The notes under the pieces were generated by a model, which saw only the letters and a program-made list of their open reading frames with translations, ran no database searches and was not told where the DNA came from. The translations under genes were made by a program, and so were the position numbers. From contig JADKCZ010000003.1 of the NCBI GenBank assembly GCA_016718565.1, forward strand, positions 124,001-188,000: a DNA stretch of 64,000 nt, written 5' to 3'. Origin of the DNA: Anaeromyxobacter sp. GTDB lineage: Bacteria > Myxococcota > Myxococcia > Myxococcales > Anaeromyxobacteraceae. Of this stretch, positions 53,054-60,798 are shown piece by piece. The first letter of the stretch is position 1. Every line of letters begins with the position of its first letter.

Positions 53054-54198
53054 GGCGCCTTCCTCCAGACGGTGCGGTTCACGTAGTCCACGTACGACAG
53101 GATGATCTGCACGACCTTCATCGAGACGTCGGGCTCCAGGTAGTCGGGCGGCAGGCCGGCCCGCTGGCCCGGGCCGCGGCTGGTCACCAGCGCCACCGCC
53201 TGCAGCACCCGCGCGGCGTCCAGGCCGCACATCACCAGGGTGCCGGCGTCCATCCCCTCGGGCCGCTCGTGGGCCTCGCGCAGGGTCACCGCCGGGAAGC
53301 CCAGCAGCGCGCTCTCCTCGGTGATGGTGCCGCTGTCGGAGAGGACGCAGCGGGCGCGCTGCTGCAGCGCCACGTAGTCGAAGAAGCCGAAGGGCGGCAG
53401 GAGGCGCACCCCCTGCCCCTCCAGCCCCTGGGTCCCGCCGGCCAGCGCCTCCAGGCGGGCCCGGGTGCGCGGGTGGGTCGAGACCACCACCGGCAGCCGC
53501 CAGCGCCCGGCCAGGGCCCGCAGCGTCTCCAGGATGGCGCCCAGCCGCGCCGGGTCGTCGACGTTCTCCTCCCGGTGCGCGCTCACCACGAAGTACCCGT
53601 GCGGCGCCAGGCCCAGCCTGGCCAGCACCGGCGAGGCGGCGATCTGGGCGGCGTGGTGATCCAGCACCTCCTTCATGGTCGAGCCGGTCTTGATGACCGT
53701 CTCGGGCCGCAGCCCCTCGGCCAGCAGGTAGCGGCGGGCGTGCTCGGTGAGCGGCATGTTCACGTCGGAGAGGTGGTCCACCACCTTGCGGTTCAGCTCC
53801 TCCGGCACCCGCTGGTCGAAGCAGCGGTTGCCGGCCTCCATGTGGAAGACCGGGATCTTGCGCCGCTTGGCCGGGATGACGCTCAGGCAGGTGTTGGTGT
53901 CGCCGTAGAGCAGCAGGGCGTCGGGCCGCTCGCGCTCCAGCACCGCGTCGGCCTTGACGATGACGTCGGCGATGACCTGCGCCACCCCCTGCCCACCCAC
54001 GCCCAGCAGGTGGTCGGGCGCCCGGATGCCCAGCTCGTCGAAGAACACCTGGTTGAGCTGGTGGTCGTAGTTCTGGCCGGAGTGGACCAGCACGTGGTCG
54101 GTGTGCCGCTCCAGGGCCGCGATGACCCGGCTGAGCTTGATGACCTCGGGGCGGGTGCCCACGATGGTCATGACCTTGAGGCGCTTGGGTTCGGTCAT
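53050..54198 (-). CDS. UDP-HexNAc 2-epimerase (WecB/FnlC/WbvD type)
   Basis: 382 residues. MTIVGTRPEVIKLSRVIAAL, VHSGQNYDHQLNQVFFDELG, GDTNTCLSVIPAKRRKIPVFHMEAGNRCFDQRVPEE (in two segments) and SDSGTITEESALLGFPAVTLR are the UDP-GlcNAc 2-epimerase family blocks. In synteny with the two upstream genes it is best read as the third enzyme of the UDP-2-acetamido-2,6-dideoxy-L-hexose pathway (FnlC or WbvD), rather than WecB making UDP-ManNAc. Ten bp follow the dehydratase gene. Confidence 0.85.
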   Translation of the reverse strand: MTEPKRLKVMTIVGTRPEVIKLSRVIAALERHTDHVLVHSGQNYDHQLNQVFFDELGIRAPDHLLGVGGQGVAQVIADVIVKADAVLERERPDALLLYGDTNTCLSVIPAKRRKIPVFHMEAGNRCFDQRVPEELNRKVVDHLSDVNMPLTEHARRYLLAEGLRPETVIKTGSTMKEVLDHHAAQIAASPVLARLGLAPHGYFVVSAHREENVDDPARLGAILETLRALAGRWRLPVVVSTHPRTRARLEALAGGTQGLEGQGVRLLPPFGFFDYVALQQRARCVLSDSGTITEESALLGFPAVTLREAHERPEGMDAGTLVMCGLDAARVLQAVALVTSRGPGQRAGLPPDYLEPDVSMKVVQIILSYVDYVNRTVWRKAP

Positions 54199-54208
54199 GG
54201 TGGTCCCC

Positions 54209-55279
54209 TCAGGCCAGCAGCTCGCCGCCGTCCTTCACCACCGCCTGGTCCGGCATGAGGCAGTGGCGGCGCAGCAGGGCGGCGGTCTCCTCCAGGTCCA
54301 GCACCAGGTCGGAGGAGCTGAACTCCTTCTGCAGGGCCGGCGGCTGGCGCTGGTCGGCGTCGCGGATCAGCTCGGGCAGCATGGGCAGGATGGCGTAGTA
54401 GTCCCCGCGCACGATGCAGCGGCGGGCCTCCTCGTCGGAGATCATGATCTCGTCCAGCTTCTCGCCGGGGCGGATGCCGGTCACCTGGATGGGCACGTCG
54501 CGCTGGCCCACCAGCGCCCTGGCCACGTTCATGACCGTGGCCGAGGGGGCCCGCGGCACCAGGGTCTCGCCGGCCCGCGCCGTGCGCAGCGCGGCGATGA
54601 GGGTGTCCACCGCGGTGTCCAGGCTGAGCAGGAAGCGGGTCATCTCCGGCACCGTCACCGTGACCGGGCCGCCGTGGGCGATCTGGTCGAGGAAGAGCGG
54701 CACCACCGAGCCGCGCGAGGCCAGCACGTTGCCGTAGCGGATGCAGACGAAGCGGGTCTTCGGCACCAGGATGTTGGCGGCCACGAAGATGCGCTCCTGG
54801 ATGGCCTTGGTCATGCCCATGGCGTTGACCGGCTTGCAGGCCTTGTCGGTGCTCACCCCCACCACCACCTCCACCGGGTAGTCGTGGTCCTTGAGCGCCT
54901 GCACGATGTTGGCGGCGCCCAGGCAGTTGGTGGCCACCGCCTGCTCCGGGAAGTACTCGCAGGTGGGGACCTGCTTCATGGCGGCGGCGTTGATGACCAC
55001 GTCGGCCTCGCGCATGGCGGAGCAGACGTCCGGGTAGCTGCGCACGTCGCCGATGCGGAAGGAGATGGTGCGGGCGAAGTTCTCGTAGATGACCTCCTCG
55101 GTGGTGGTCTTCCGGTCGAGGTAGGCCAGCCGCATGACGTGCTGCTTGGCCTCGTCGCGCGAGAGGATGATGATCCTGGCCGGCACGCCCAGCTCGCCCG
55201 CCAGCAGGCGCCGCACCAGCTTCTTGCCCATCGAGCCGGTGCCGCCGGTCACCAGGACCCGCTTGCCGTGGAGGTTCAT
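54209..55279 (-). CDS. UDP-GlcNAc 4,6-dehydratase/epimerase (CapE/FnlA/WbvB type)
   Basis: 356 residues. SDR fold with VLVTGGTGSMGKKLVRRLL, DVRSYPDVCSAMREADVVINAAAMKQVPTCEY (split), STDKACKPVNAMGMTKAIQE and VPEMTRFLLSL. The Met-Lys pair replacing the usual Tyr-x3-Lys base marks the inverting dehydratase/epimerase subgroup of CapE and FlaA1. It makes UDP-2-acetamido-2,6-dideoxy-L-arabino-4-hexulose and its C3 epimer from UDP-GlcNAc. The gene overlaps the upstream reductase by 4 bp. Confidence 0.9.
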   Translation of the reverse strand: MNLHGKRVLVTGGTGSMGKKLVRRLLAGELGVPARIIILSRDEAKQHVMRLAYLDRKTTTEEVIYENFARTISFRIGDVRSYPDVCSAMREADVVINAAAMKQVPTCEYFPEQAVATNCLGAANIVQALKDHDYPVEVVVGVSTDKACKPVNAMGMTKAIQERIFVAANILVPKTRFVCIRYGNVLASRGSVVPLFLDQIAHGGPVTVTVPEMTRFLLSLDTAVDTLIAALRTARAGETLVPRAPSATVMNVARALVGQRDVPIQVTGIRPGEKLDEIMISDEEARRCIVRGDYYAILPMLPELIRDADQRQPPALQKEFSSSDLVLDLEETAALLRRHCLMPDQAVVKDGGELLA

Positions 55280-56151
55280 GTCCCGCTCCCTCTGCGCCGG
55301 ACGGCCTCAGCCAGCTCGTCCAGCATGGCGTCCCAGCTGGGGACGCGGTAGGTGGTCCTGGCCCGGAGGGCCGAGGCGTCGAGGCTCCGGTCGCAGGTGA
55401 AGTCGTCGTCCGGCGTGAGCGTCACGTCGGTGCGTCCCAGCCGGCGCGCCAGGCGCGTCAGCAGGTCGTGCTTGTCGATGGGCTGCGAGGCCAGGTGCCA
55501 CACGCCGCACAGGTCGGGCGCCTCGCTGACCAGCGCCTCGATGGCGCGGGCCAGCTCCTGGGTGGTGAGGCCGCTGTAGATGGCCCGGCGGTACCCCCGC
55601 ACCGGCCCGCGCTGGGCCAGGAACCACTCCACCAGGCTGCCGGCCCGCCCCAGCTCCAGGCCGATGATGGAGGTGCGCAGGGTCAGGCAGCCGGGCCCGT
55701 CCACCTCGCCGAGCAGCTTGGTGCGGCCGTAGAGATCCGTGGGGTCGGGCGTGTCGGTCTCGCGGTAGTTGCCCCGCGCCCCGGAGAAGACGCAGTCGGT
55801 GCTGAGGTGGATGAGGCGCGCCCCGGCGGCCGCGCAGGCCCGCGCCAGCCGGTGCGGGTAGAGGGCGTTCACCTCCAGGCTGGGGAGCTCCTCGTGGGCG
55901 GTCGGGCGCTGCTTGACCAGGCCCACGGCGTTGACCACCAGCTCGGGCCGGACCGCGGCCAGCGCGCCCACCAGGTCGTCCAGCCGGCGCACGTCCACCC
56001 CGTAGAGCGCCCGGTCGCCGAAGCGGGCCCGGTGCGCCGCGTAGGCCGGCGCCAGCTGGCGCAGGGTGACCTGCACGTCGTGGCGGGGCGCCCAGCTCTC
56101 CAGGAGCTGGTGCCCCAGCATGCCGTCGCCGCCGAAGACGAGGATCTTCAT
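55276..56151 (-). CDS. RmlD-type SDR sugar 4-reductase (WbvR-like)
   Basis: 291 residues. KILVFGGDGMLGHQLLESW, NAVGLVKQRPTAHEELPSLEVNALYPHRLA (split), HLSTDCVFSGARGNYRETD and YGRTKLLGE (catalytic Tyr/Lys) identify an RmlD-type reductase. The usual FnlB/CapF is about 370 residues with an added C-terminal domain; this shorter form is like WbvR of Vibrio cholerae O37, which works with WbvB and WbvD to make UDP-L-QuiNAc. L-QuiNAc is therefore favoured over L-FucNAc, by inference. First gene of the 11-gene operon. Confidence 0.85.
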   Translation of the reverse strand: MKILVFGGDGMLGHQLLESWAPRHDVQVTLRQLAPAYAAHRARFGDRALYGVDVRRLDDLVGALAAVRPELVVNAVGLVKQRPTAHEELPSLEVNALYPHRLARACAAAGARLIHLSTDCVFSGARGNYRETDTPDPTDLYGRTKLLGEVDGPGCLTLRTSIIGLELGRAGSLVEWFLAQRGPVRGYRRAIYSGLTTQELARAIEALVSEAPDLCGVWHLASQPIDKHDLLTRLARRLGRTDVTLTPDDDFTCDRSLDASALRARTTYRVPSWDAMLDELAEAVRRRGSGT

Positions 56152-56235
56152 GGTCCGTCCAGGAGCGTGAGCGTAGCGCCCCGCCGGGGGGGGGCCACAA
56201 ATCGGCCGGTGGCGCGGGAGGGGCTCACCCGCTCC

Positions 56236-57918
56236 TCACCCGGCCCGGTTGACGCGCAGGCCGCGCGGCGCCTGGGCCCGCGGCGGGTCGATGAAGCGGC
56301 CGCCCGCCTGGTGGCCGGCGCCGGGGCCGGTGCGCACCCAGCGCGCCCGGGTGAACTGGCGCAAGGCCTCGAGCAGCTCGCCGGGCTCCAGCAGCAGGAT
56401 CTCCGGGAAGCGCTCCTTGCCCGAGCGGCCGATCACCTGCATGACCCGCGCGCCGGCCTCCTCCACGGTGGGCTGGTCGGGCCGGCCGGGATCCAGCGCC
56501 AGCAGCAGGGCCACCGGATCGTCGGGCCCGAAGGCCTGCAGGAAGTCGAGCACGGTGGAGATCCACTCGCTGCCGTCCCAGGCCGGCTCGAGCAGGTAGG
56601 CTTCACGGAGAGTGGACACGGTGGCTCCAGGCGCGGCGGGCGCGCAGGGCGAGGGGGCTGGGGGTGGGGCGGGCGCGGGCGGCGGCGCCGCGGCGGCGCC
56701 CCGGCGCGCCGCCAGGGTCCGGTAGCGCGCCAGCCACCCCGCGGCGTCGGCCTCGATGGTGGGGGCCACCGGCGCCGGTCGCAGCCGCGCCAGCCTGGAC
56801 GGGTCGTCGGCCAGCGACTGCAGGCAGGCGGCCAGCTCCCCCGGCGCCAGCGGGTCGAAGAGCAGGCCGTTCTCCCCGTGCCGCACCGCCTCGGGCAGGC
56901 CGCCCACCCGGGAGGCCAGCACCGGCAGGCCGGCCGCCAGCGCCTCCCGGGCGGTGAAGCAGTAGCTCTCCACCAGGGAGGGCACCACCACCACGTCGAG
57001 GCGGGCCAGCAGCCCGGGCAGGTCGGCGGGCTGGTAGGGGCCGCGCAGCGTGATGCGCGGGTCGGTGGCGCGCCGCGCCAGCTCGGCCAGCGCCTCGGGC
57101 GCGCCGCCTCCGGCGATCTCCAGGCGCACGTCGCCGCGCACCGCCGCGAAGGCCTCCACCAGGGAGAGGACGTTCTTCACCCCCTGGATCGAGCCGATGT
57201 AGCCGAAGGTGAGCGGCCGGGCCGGGCGCGGCGGCGCCGGGGCCAGCACCGGCAGCCCCAGGGGCGCCACCTCGATGGCGCCCCCACCCGCGCCGGCGCG
57301 GTCGAAGGCACGGGCCACGAAGGCCGACGGGGCGGTCACCAGGTCGGCGGCGGCCAGAGTGGCCCGCCCGGCCTCCAGGCGCGCCGAGAGGAAGCCCAGG
57401 GTGGGGGCGCGCTGGGCCGGGCCGAGCCCCTGCCAGGCCTCTCCCATGAGGCAGGCGGCGCAGCCGGCGGCCGACTCGGGGCCGTCGCAGGCCGGCCGGC
57501 CCGGCGCGACGAACAGGTGGGTGCGCGGGCAGATGAGCCAGAAGTCGTGCAGGGTGAGCGCCACCGGCAGGCCGGCCGCCCCGGCCACCGCCACCAGCGA
57601 CATGGGGAACCGGAGGGTGTGGTGGAAGTGGACCAGGTCGTAGCGCCCGGCGGCCAGGAGGGCGGCGAAGGCCGCCTCGGCCTCAGGCTGCGACAGCGTG
57701 GCGGTCGAGTCGCCGGCCGGGGCCGAGAGCCGCCGGACCGGGACGCCCTGGAACAGGTCCGCCTCGACGGCGCTGCCCCGCGCCGACGGCGCCCCCGGGT
57801 GGAGGACCGTGACCTGGCACCCCTGCCCCTGGAGCGCTCGCGCCAGGTTGAGGGCGTAGGTCTCGACCCCGCCCCAGTTGTGCGGAGGGAAGCTGTGGGT
57901 GACGAGCAGGACGTTCAC
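56236..57918 (-). CDS. GT4 glycosyltransferase with C-terminal accessory module
   Basis: 560 residues. The GT4 layout: LVTHSFPPHNWGGVETYALNLAR, HFHHTLRFPMSLVA, FGYIGSIQGVKNVLSLVEAF, VVVPSLVESYCFTAREALAAGLPVLAS (donor-site E-x7-E) and HGENGLLF. Cys residues near 145-165 (CDGPESAAGCAAC) recall the metal cluster seen in some capsule GT4 enzymes. After a Pro/Ala linker, the last ~120 residues (LREAYLLEPAWDGSEWISTVLDFL, PEILLLEPGELLEALRQF) form the module also found in the methyltransferase at 42493. Likely a glycan chain transferase. Confidence 0.87.
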   Translation of the reverse strand: MNVLLVTHSFPPHNWGGVETYALNLARALQGQGCQVTVLHPGAPSARGSAVEADLFQGVPVRRLSAPAGDSTATLSQPEAEAAFAALLAAGRYDLVHFHHTLRFPMSLVAVAGAAGLPVALTLHDFWLICPRTHLFVAPGRPACDGPESAAGCAACLMGEAWQGLGPAQRAPTLGFLSARLEAGRATLAAADLVTAPSAFVARAFDRAGAGGGAIEVAPLGLPVLAPAPPRPARPLTFGYIGSIQGVKNVLSLVEAFAAVRGDVRLEIAGGGAPEALAELARRATDPRITLRGPYQPADLPGLLARLDVVVVPSLVESYCFTAREALAAGLPVLASRVGGLPEAVRHGENGLLFDPLAPGELAACLQSLADDPSRLARLRPAPVAPTIEADAAGWLARYRTLAARRGAAAAPPPAPAPPPAPSPCAPAAPGATVSTLREAYLLEPAWDGSEWISTVLDFLQAFGPDDPVALLLALDPGRPDQPTVEEAGARVMQVIGRSGKERFPEILLLEPGELLEALRQFTRARWVRTGPGAGHQAGGRFIDPPRAQAPRGLRVNRAG

Positions 57919-58144
57919 GGGCGATTCCCTGGCGAGGCGTCACGAGGGCGACAGCCCTGCTGGGATTGCAAGAACGTCGCCTGGCCAGCCCGGCCGCGAA
58001 TCTCGGGGGAAACCGTCGGGTTGGCCGGGGCGCGGGCCCTGCCCGGCCGGAGCCGTCAGCGGGTTGACGCGGCCCCACCCTTGCAGTCAGGTCACCCGCG
58101 GCAGGCCCGTCCCCGCACGGGCGGGCGGAAAGGGATCACCCGAG
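57919..58144. other. Divergent intergenic region
   Basis: 226 bp between GT4 (-) and GT2 (+). It presumably holds promoters for both directions. A TTGACG at about 58064 has no good -10 partner, and no operator-like palindrome is clear. Confidence 0.4.
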
Positions 58145-59464
58145 ATGGCCTCGACCGGTGTTGCAGGGGAGCCCCTCGTCTCCATCGTCATCCCGGCCTG
58201 GAACAAGTGGGACTTCACCTTCCGCTGCCTGGTCTCGCTGCTCGAGCAGACCCGCGGCGTGCCGTACGAGACCATCGTGGTGGACAACGGCTCCACCGAC
58301 GAGACGGCGGTGGCCCTGCCGCTGCTGCCCGGGATCCGGGTGCAGCGCAACGACCAGAACCTGGGGTTCTCGCGGGCCTGCAACCAGGGCGCGGCCCTGG
58401 CCCGCGGCCGCTACCTGCTCTTCCTCAACAACGACACCGAGGCGCGGCCCGGCTGGCTGCCGCCCCTGGTGGCGCCGCTGGAGCGCGACCCCGGCATCGC
58501 GGTGGCGGGGGCCAAGCTGCTCTTCCCCGACGGCACGCTGCAGCACGCCGGCGTCGGGGTGGCCTACGCCGACCCGCTCCCGGTCTTCCCGTTCCACCTC
58601 GACTACCGCAAGCCGGCCGGCGCCAGCACCCGGCCGCTCGAGCTGTCGGCGGTGACCGCCGCCTGCCTGCTGATCCGGGCCGAGGTCTTCCGCGAGCTGG
58701 GCGGCTTCGACGAGGCCTTCCTGAACGGCTACGAGGACATGGACCTGTGCTTCAAGGTCCGCGAGTCCGGGCGGCGCGTGGTCTACGTGCCGGAGAGCGT
58801 GCTCGTCCACCACGAGTCGGTGAGCGACGGCCGCTTCCTCAAGGCCAGGGAGAACGAGGACCTGCTGCAGCGCCGCTGGATGGGGCGCTTCACCGCCTTC
58901 GACGTGGACCGCCGCCGGGGGCCGCCCCCGCCGCCGCCCGCGGCCGGGCGCCCGCCCCTCTCGGTGGTGGTGCCGACGCTGGACGCGCTGCGCACCATCG
59001 CGCCGTGCCTGGAGGACCTGGCCGCCAACCTCGGGCCGGCCGACGAGCTCCTGGTGGCCGACGCCGGCTCGACCGACTGCACGCTGCAGTTCGTCCGGCG
59101 CTTCGCCGCCGAGCACCCCGGCCTGGTGCGGGTGGTGGAGGGGCCTTTGGGCCTGCCGGCGGCGGCCCGGGCCGGCCTGGCCGCGGCCTCGCGGGGGGTG
59201 GCGCTGCTGGTCCACCCGGCCCTGCGCTCGCCGCTCGGCTTCGCCGACAAGCTGGCCTCGGCCCTGGCGCGCCTCGGGGCCGGCGCCCTGATCGCCATCC
59301 CCGTGCCGGGCGTCGGCTTCTGCGCCGCGGGCGGGCTGGCGGCGCTGCGCGCCCTGGGCGGCGCCGCGCCGGAGGTGCTCTTCCAGGACGCCGCCCCGGC
59401 CCTGGAGGCGGCCGCGCGGCGGAGCGGCGCCGGCCGGCTGGTGATCACGGCCCCGGCGGCCTGA
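58145..59464 (+). CDS. GT2 glycosyltransferase with degenerate second GT2 domain
   Basis: 439 residues. The first domain is a complete rhamnosyltransferase-like GT2: VSIVIPAWNKWDFTFRCLVSL, TIVVDNGSTDET, LFLNNDTEARPGW (metal site) and GGFDEAFLNGYEDMDLCFKVR. From about 275 a second GT2-like domain (LSVVVPTLDALRTIAPCLEDL, LLVADAGSTDC) lacks the metal motif (LLVHPALRSPLGFADKL). The first domain likely acts in surface-glycan synthesis. It converges with glpB. Confidence 0.87.
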   Translation: MASTGVAGEPLVSIVIPAWNKWDFTFRCLVSLLEQTRGVPYETIVVDNGSTDETAVALPLLPGIRVQRNDQNLGFSRACNQGAALARGRYLLFLNNDTEARPGWLPPLVAPLERDPGIAVAGAKLLFPDGTLQHAGVGVAYADPLPVFPFHLDYRKPAGASTRPLELSAVTAACLLIRAEVFRELGGFDEAFLNGYEDMDLCFKVRESGRRVVYVPESVLVHHESVSDGRFLKARENEDLLQRRWMGRFTAFDVDRRRGPPPPPPAAGRPPLSVVVPTLDALRTIAPCLEDLAANLGPADELLVADAGSTDCTLQFVRRFAAEHPGLVRVVEGPLGLPAAARAGLAAASRGVALLVHPALRSPLGFADKLASALARLGAGALIAIPVPGVGFCAAGGLAALRALGGAAPEVLFQDAAPALEAAARRSGAGRLVITAPAA

Positions 59465-59481
59465 CGGCGCAGAGGGGCCTC

Positions 59482-60798
59482 TCAGGCGCCCGGCTGGCCG
59501 GCCGCCCCGCGCCCGGCCAGGTAGCCCGACAGGATGGCCACCCCGAGCCCGGTGCCGTCGGCCGCGTGCTCGTGGCCGCCGATGAGGGCGCCGGCGGCGA
59601 AGAGCCGGAAGTGGACCGGCAGGCCGTCCTCGCCGAGCGGCCGGCAGGAGGGGTCCACCATCAGGCCGGCCGCCAGCAGCGGCTGCGCCGAGAGCCGCTG
59701 CCGCACCGTCAGCGAGGCGGCCGGGCGGGTGGCCAGCCGGACGCCGGAGGCGCCCGACTCCGAGGCCAGCACCGGCAGGGCCAGCAGCGGCTCGCGCAGG
59801 GCGCCGCCGCGCACCAGCCCGCCGCCGAGGAACCGCCCGGTGGCCAGCACCCAGGCCGGCGCGGTGATCTCGAGGTCGGCGCCGGCCTCCCGCGCGGTGG
59901 TGACCGCCGCCGCCCGCCCCGGCCTGCCCCCGGGCGCGAGCTCGCCGTGCACCACCTCCACGCCGGCCTCGCGCAGCCGCGCCAGCAGGGCCGCGTCGAG
60001 CCGCAGGCCCGGCACGCTGGGCGGATCCGACATCACCTCGGCCACGGGCAGGCCGGCCGCCGCCGCCACCCGCTGCGCCACCCGCGCCGCCGGGTCGAGC
60101 CCCAGCACCGGCGGCAGCAGCGCCACCGCGGCCCTCGGCGGCAGCGCCAGGCGCAGCGCCGCGCCGAGCGCCTCGGCCGCCCCCGGCGCCTCCAGGGCCC
60201 GGGCCAGCTCGACCGGCCGCGCCTGGGCCAGCGCCGGCCCCACCGGCCAGGCCACCTCCACCGCCAGCGCCGCCGGGCCCCCCACCGCGGTGCGCGCCGC
60301 CACCCCGGCGGCCACCAGCCCGGCGTCGAAGCCGAGGTGCCCGCCGAAGCCGGCCACCACCAGGAGCCCGCGCACCCGCCTGAGGTCGCCCGCGGCCTGG
60401 GTGCGCTGGCAGAGCGCCGCCTCGGCCACCGCCCCGGAGACGTGGGCCAGGAAGCGCGGCCGCCCGTCGGCAGGCTCGAGGACCGCCGACAGCTCGGCCC
60501 CCGCGAACCCCAGCGCCTCCTCCAGCGCCGCCACCCCGAGCCGGGCGTAGGGGTGCTCGGGGCGCCGCTCCGCCAGCCGCCGCGCCGACTCGAGGGGCGA
60601 GCGGCGGTCGAGCAGCAGGTCGGACGGCAAGGCGTCCAGGTCCGGCGCCACCCCGATGGCCCCGCCGGAGAGCGCGCTGGCCCCGGGGGCGCGCCGCACC
60701 AGGATCACCGTGGCGCCGGCGGCGCGCGCCGCCAGCGCCGCCACGGCGCCGGCCAGGCCGCCGCCCACCACCAGCACCTGCGCGGAGAGCGCCCTCAC
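59482..60798 (-). CDS. glpB: Anaerobic glycerol-3-phosphate dehydrogenase subunit B
   Basis: 438 residues from a GTG at 60798 that overlaps the glpA stop (GTGA). The flavin-type N terminus QVLVVGGGLAGAVAALAAR, the middle ALSGGAIGVAPDLDALP and the end LFAAGALIGGHEHAADGTGLGVAILSGYLAG fit the GlpB family, which links GlpA to the membrane GlpC and quinone pool. No glpC gene lies next to it. Confidence 0.8.
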   Translation of the reverse strand: MRALSAQVLVVGGGLAGAVAALAARAAGATVILVRRAPGASALSGGAIGVAPDLDALPSDLLLDRRSPLESARRLAERRPEHPYARLGVAALEEALGFAGAELSAVLEPADGRPRFLAHVSGAVAEAALCQRTQAAGDLRRVRGLLVVAGFGGHLGFDAGLVAAGVAARTAVGGPAALAVEVAWPVGPALAQARPVELARALEAPGAAEALGAALRLALPPRAAVALLPPVLGLDPAARVAQRVAAAAGLPVAEVMSDPPSVPGLRLDAALLARLREAGVEVVHGELAPGGRPGRAAAVTTAREAGADLEITAPAWVLATGRFLGGGLVRGGALREPLLALPVLASESGASGVRLATRPAASLTVRQRLSAQPLLAAGLMVDPSCRPLGEDGLPVHFRLFAAGALIGGHEHAADGTGLGVAILSGYLAGRGAAGQPGA

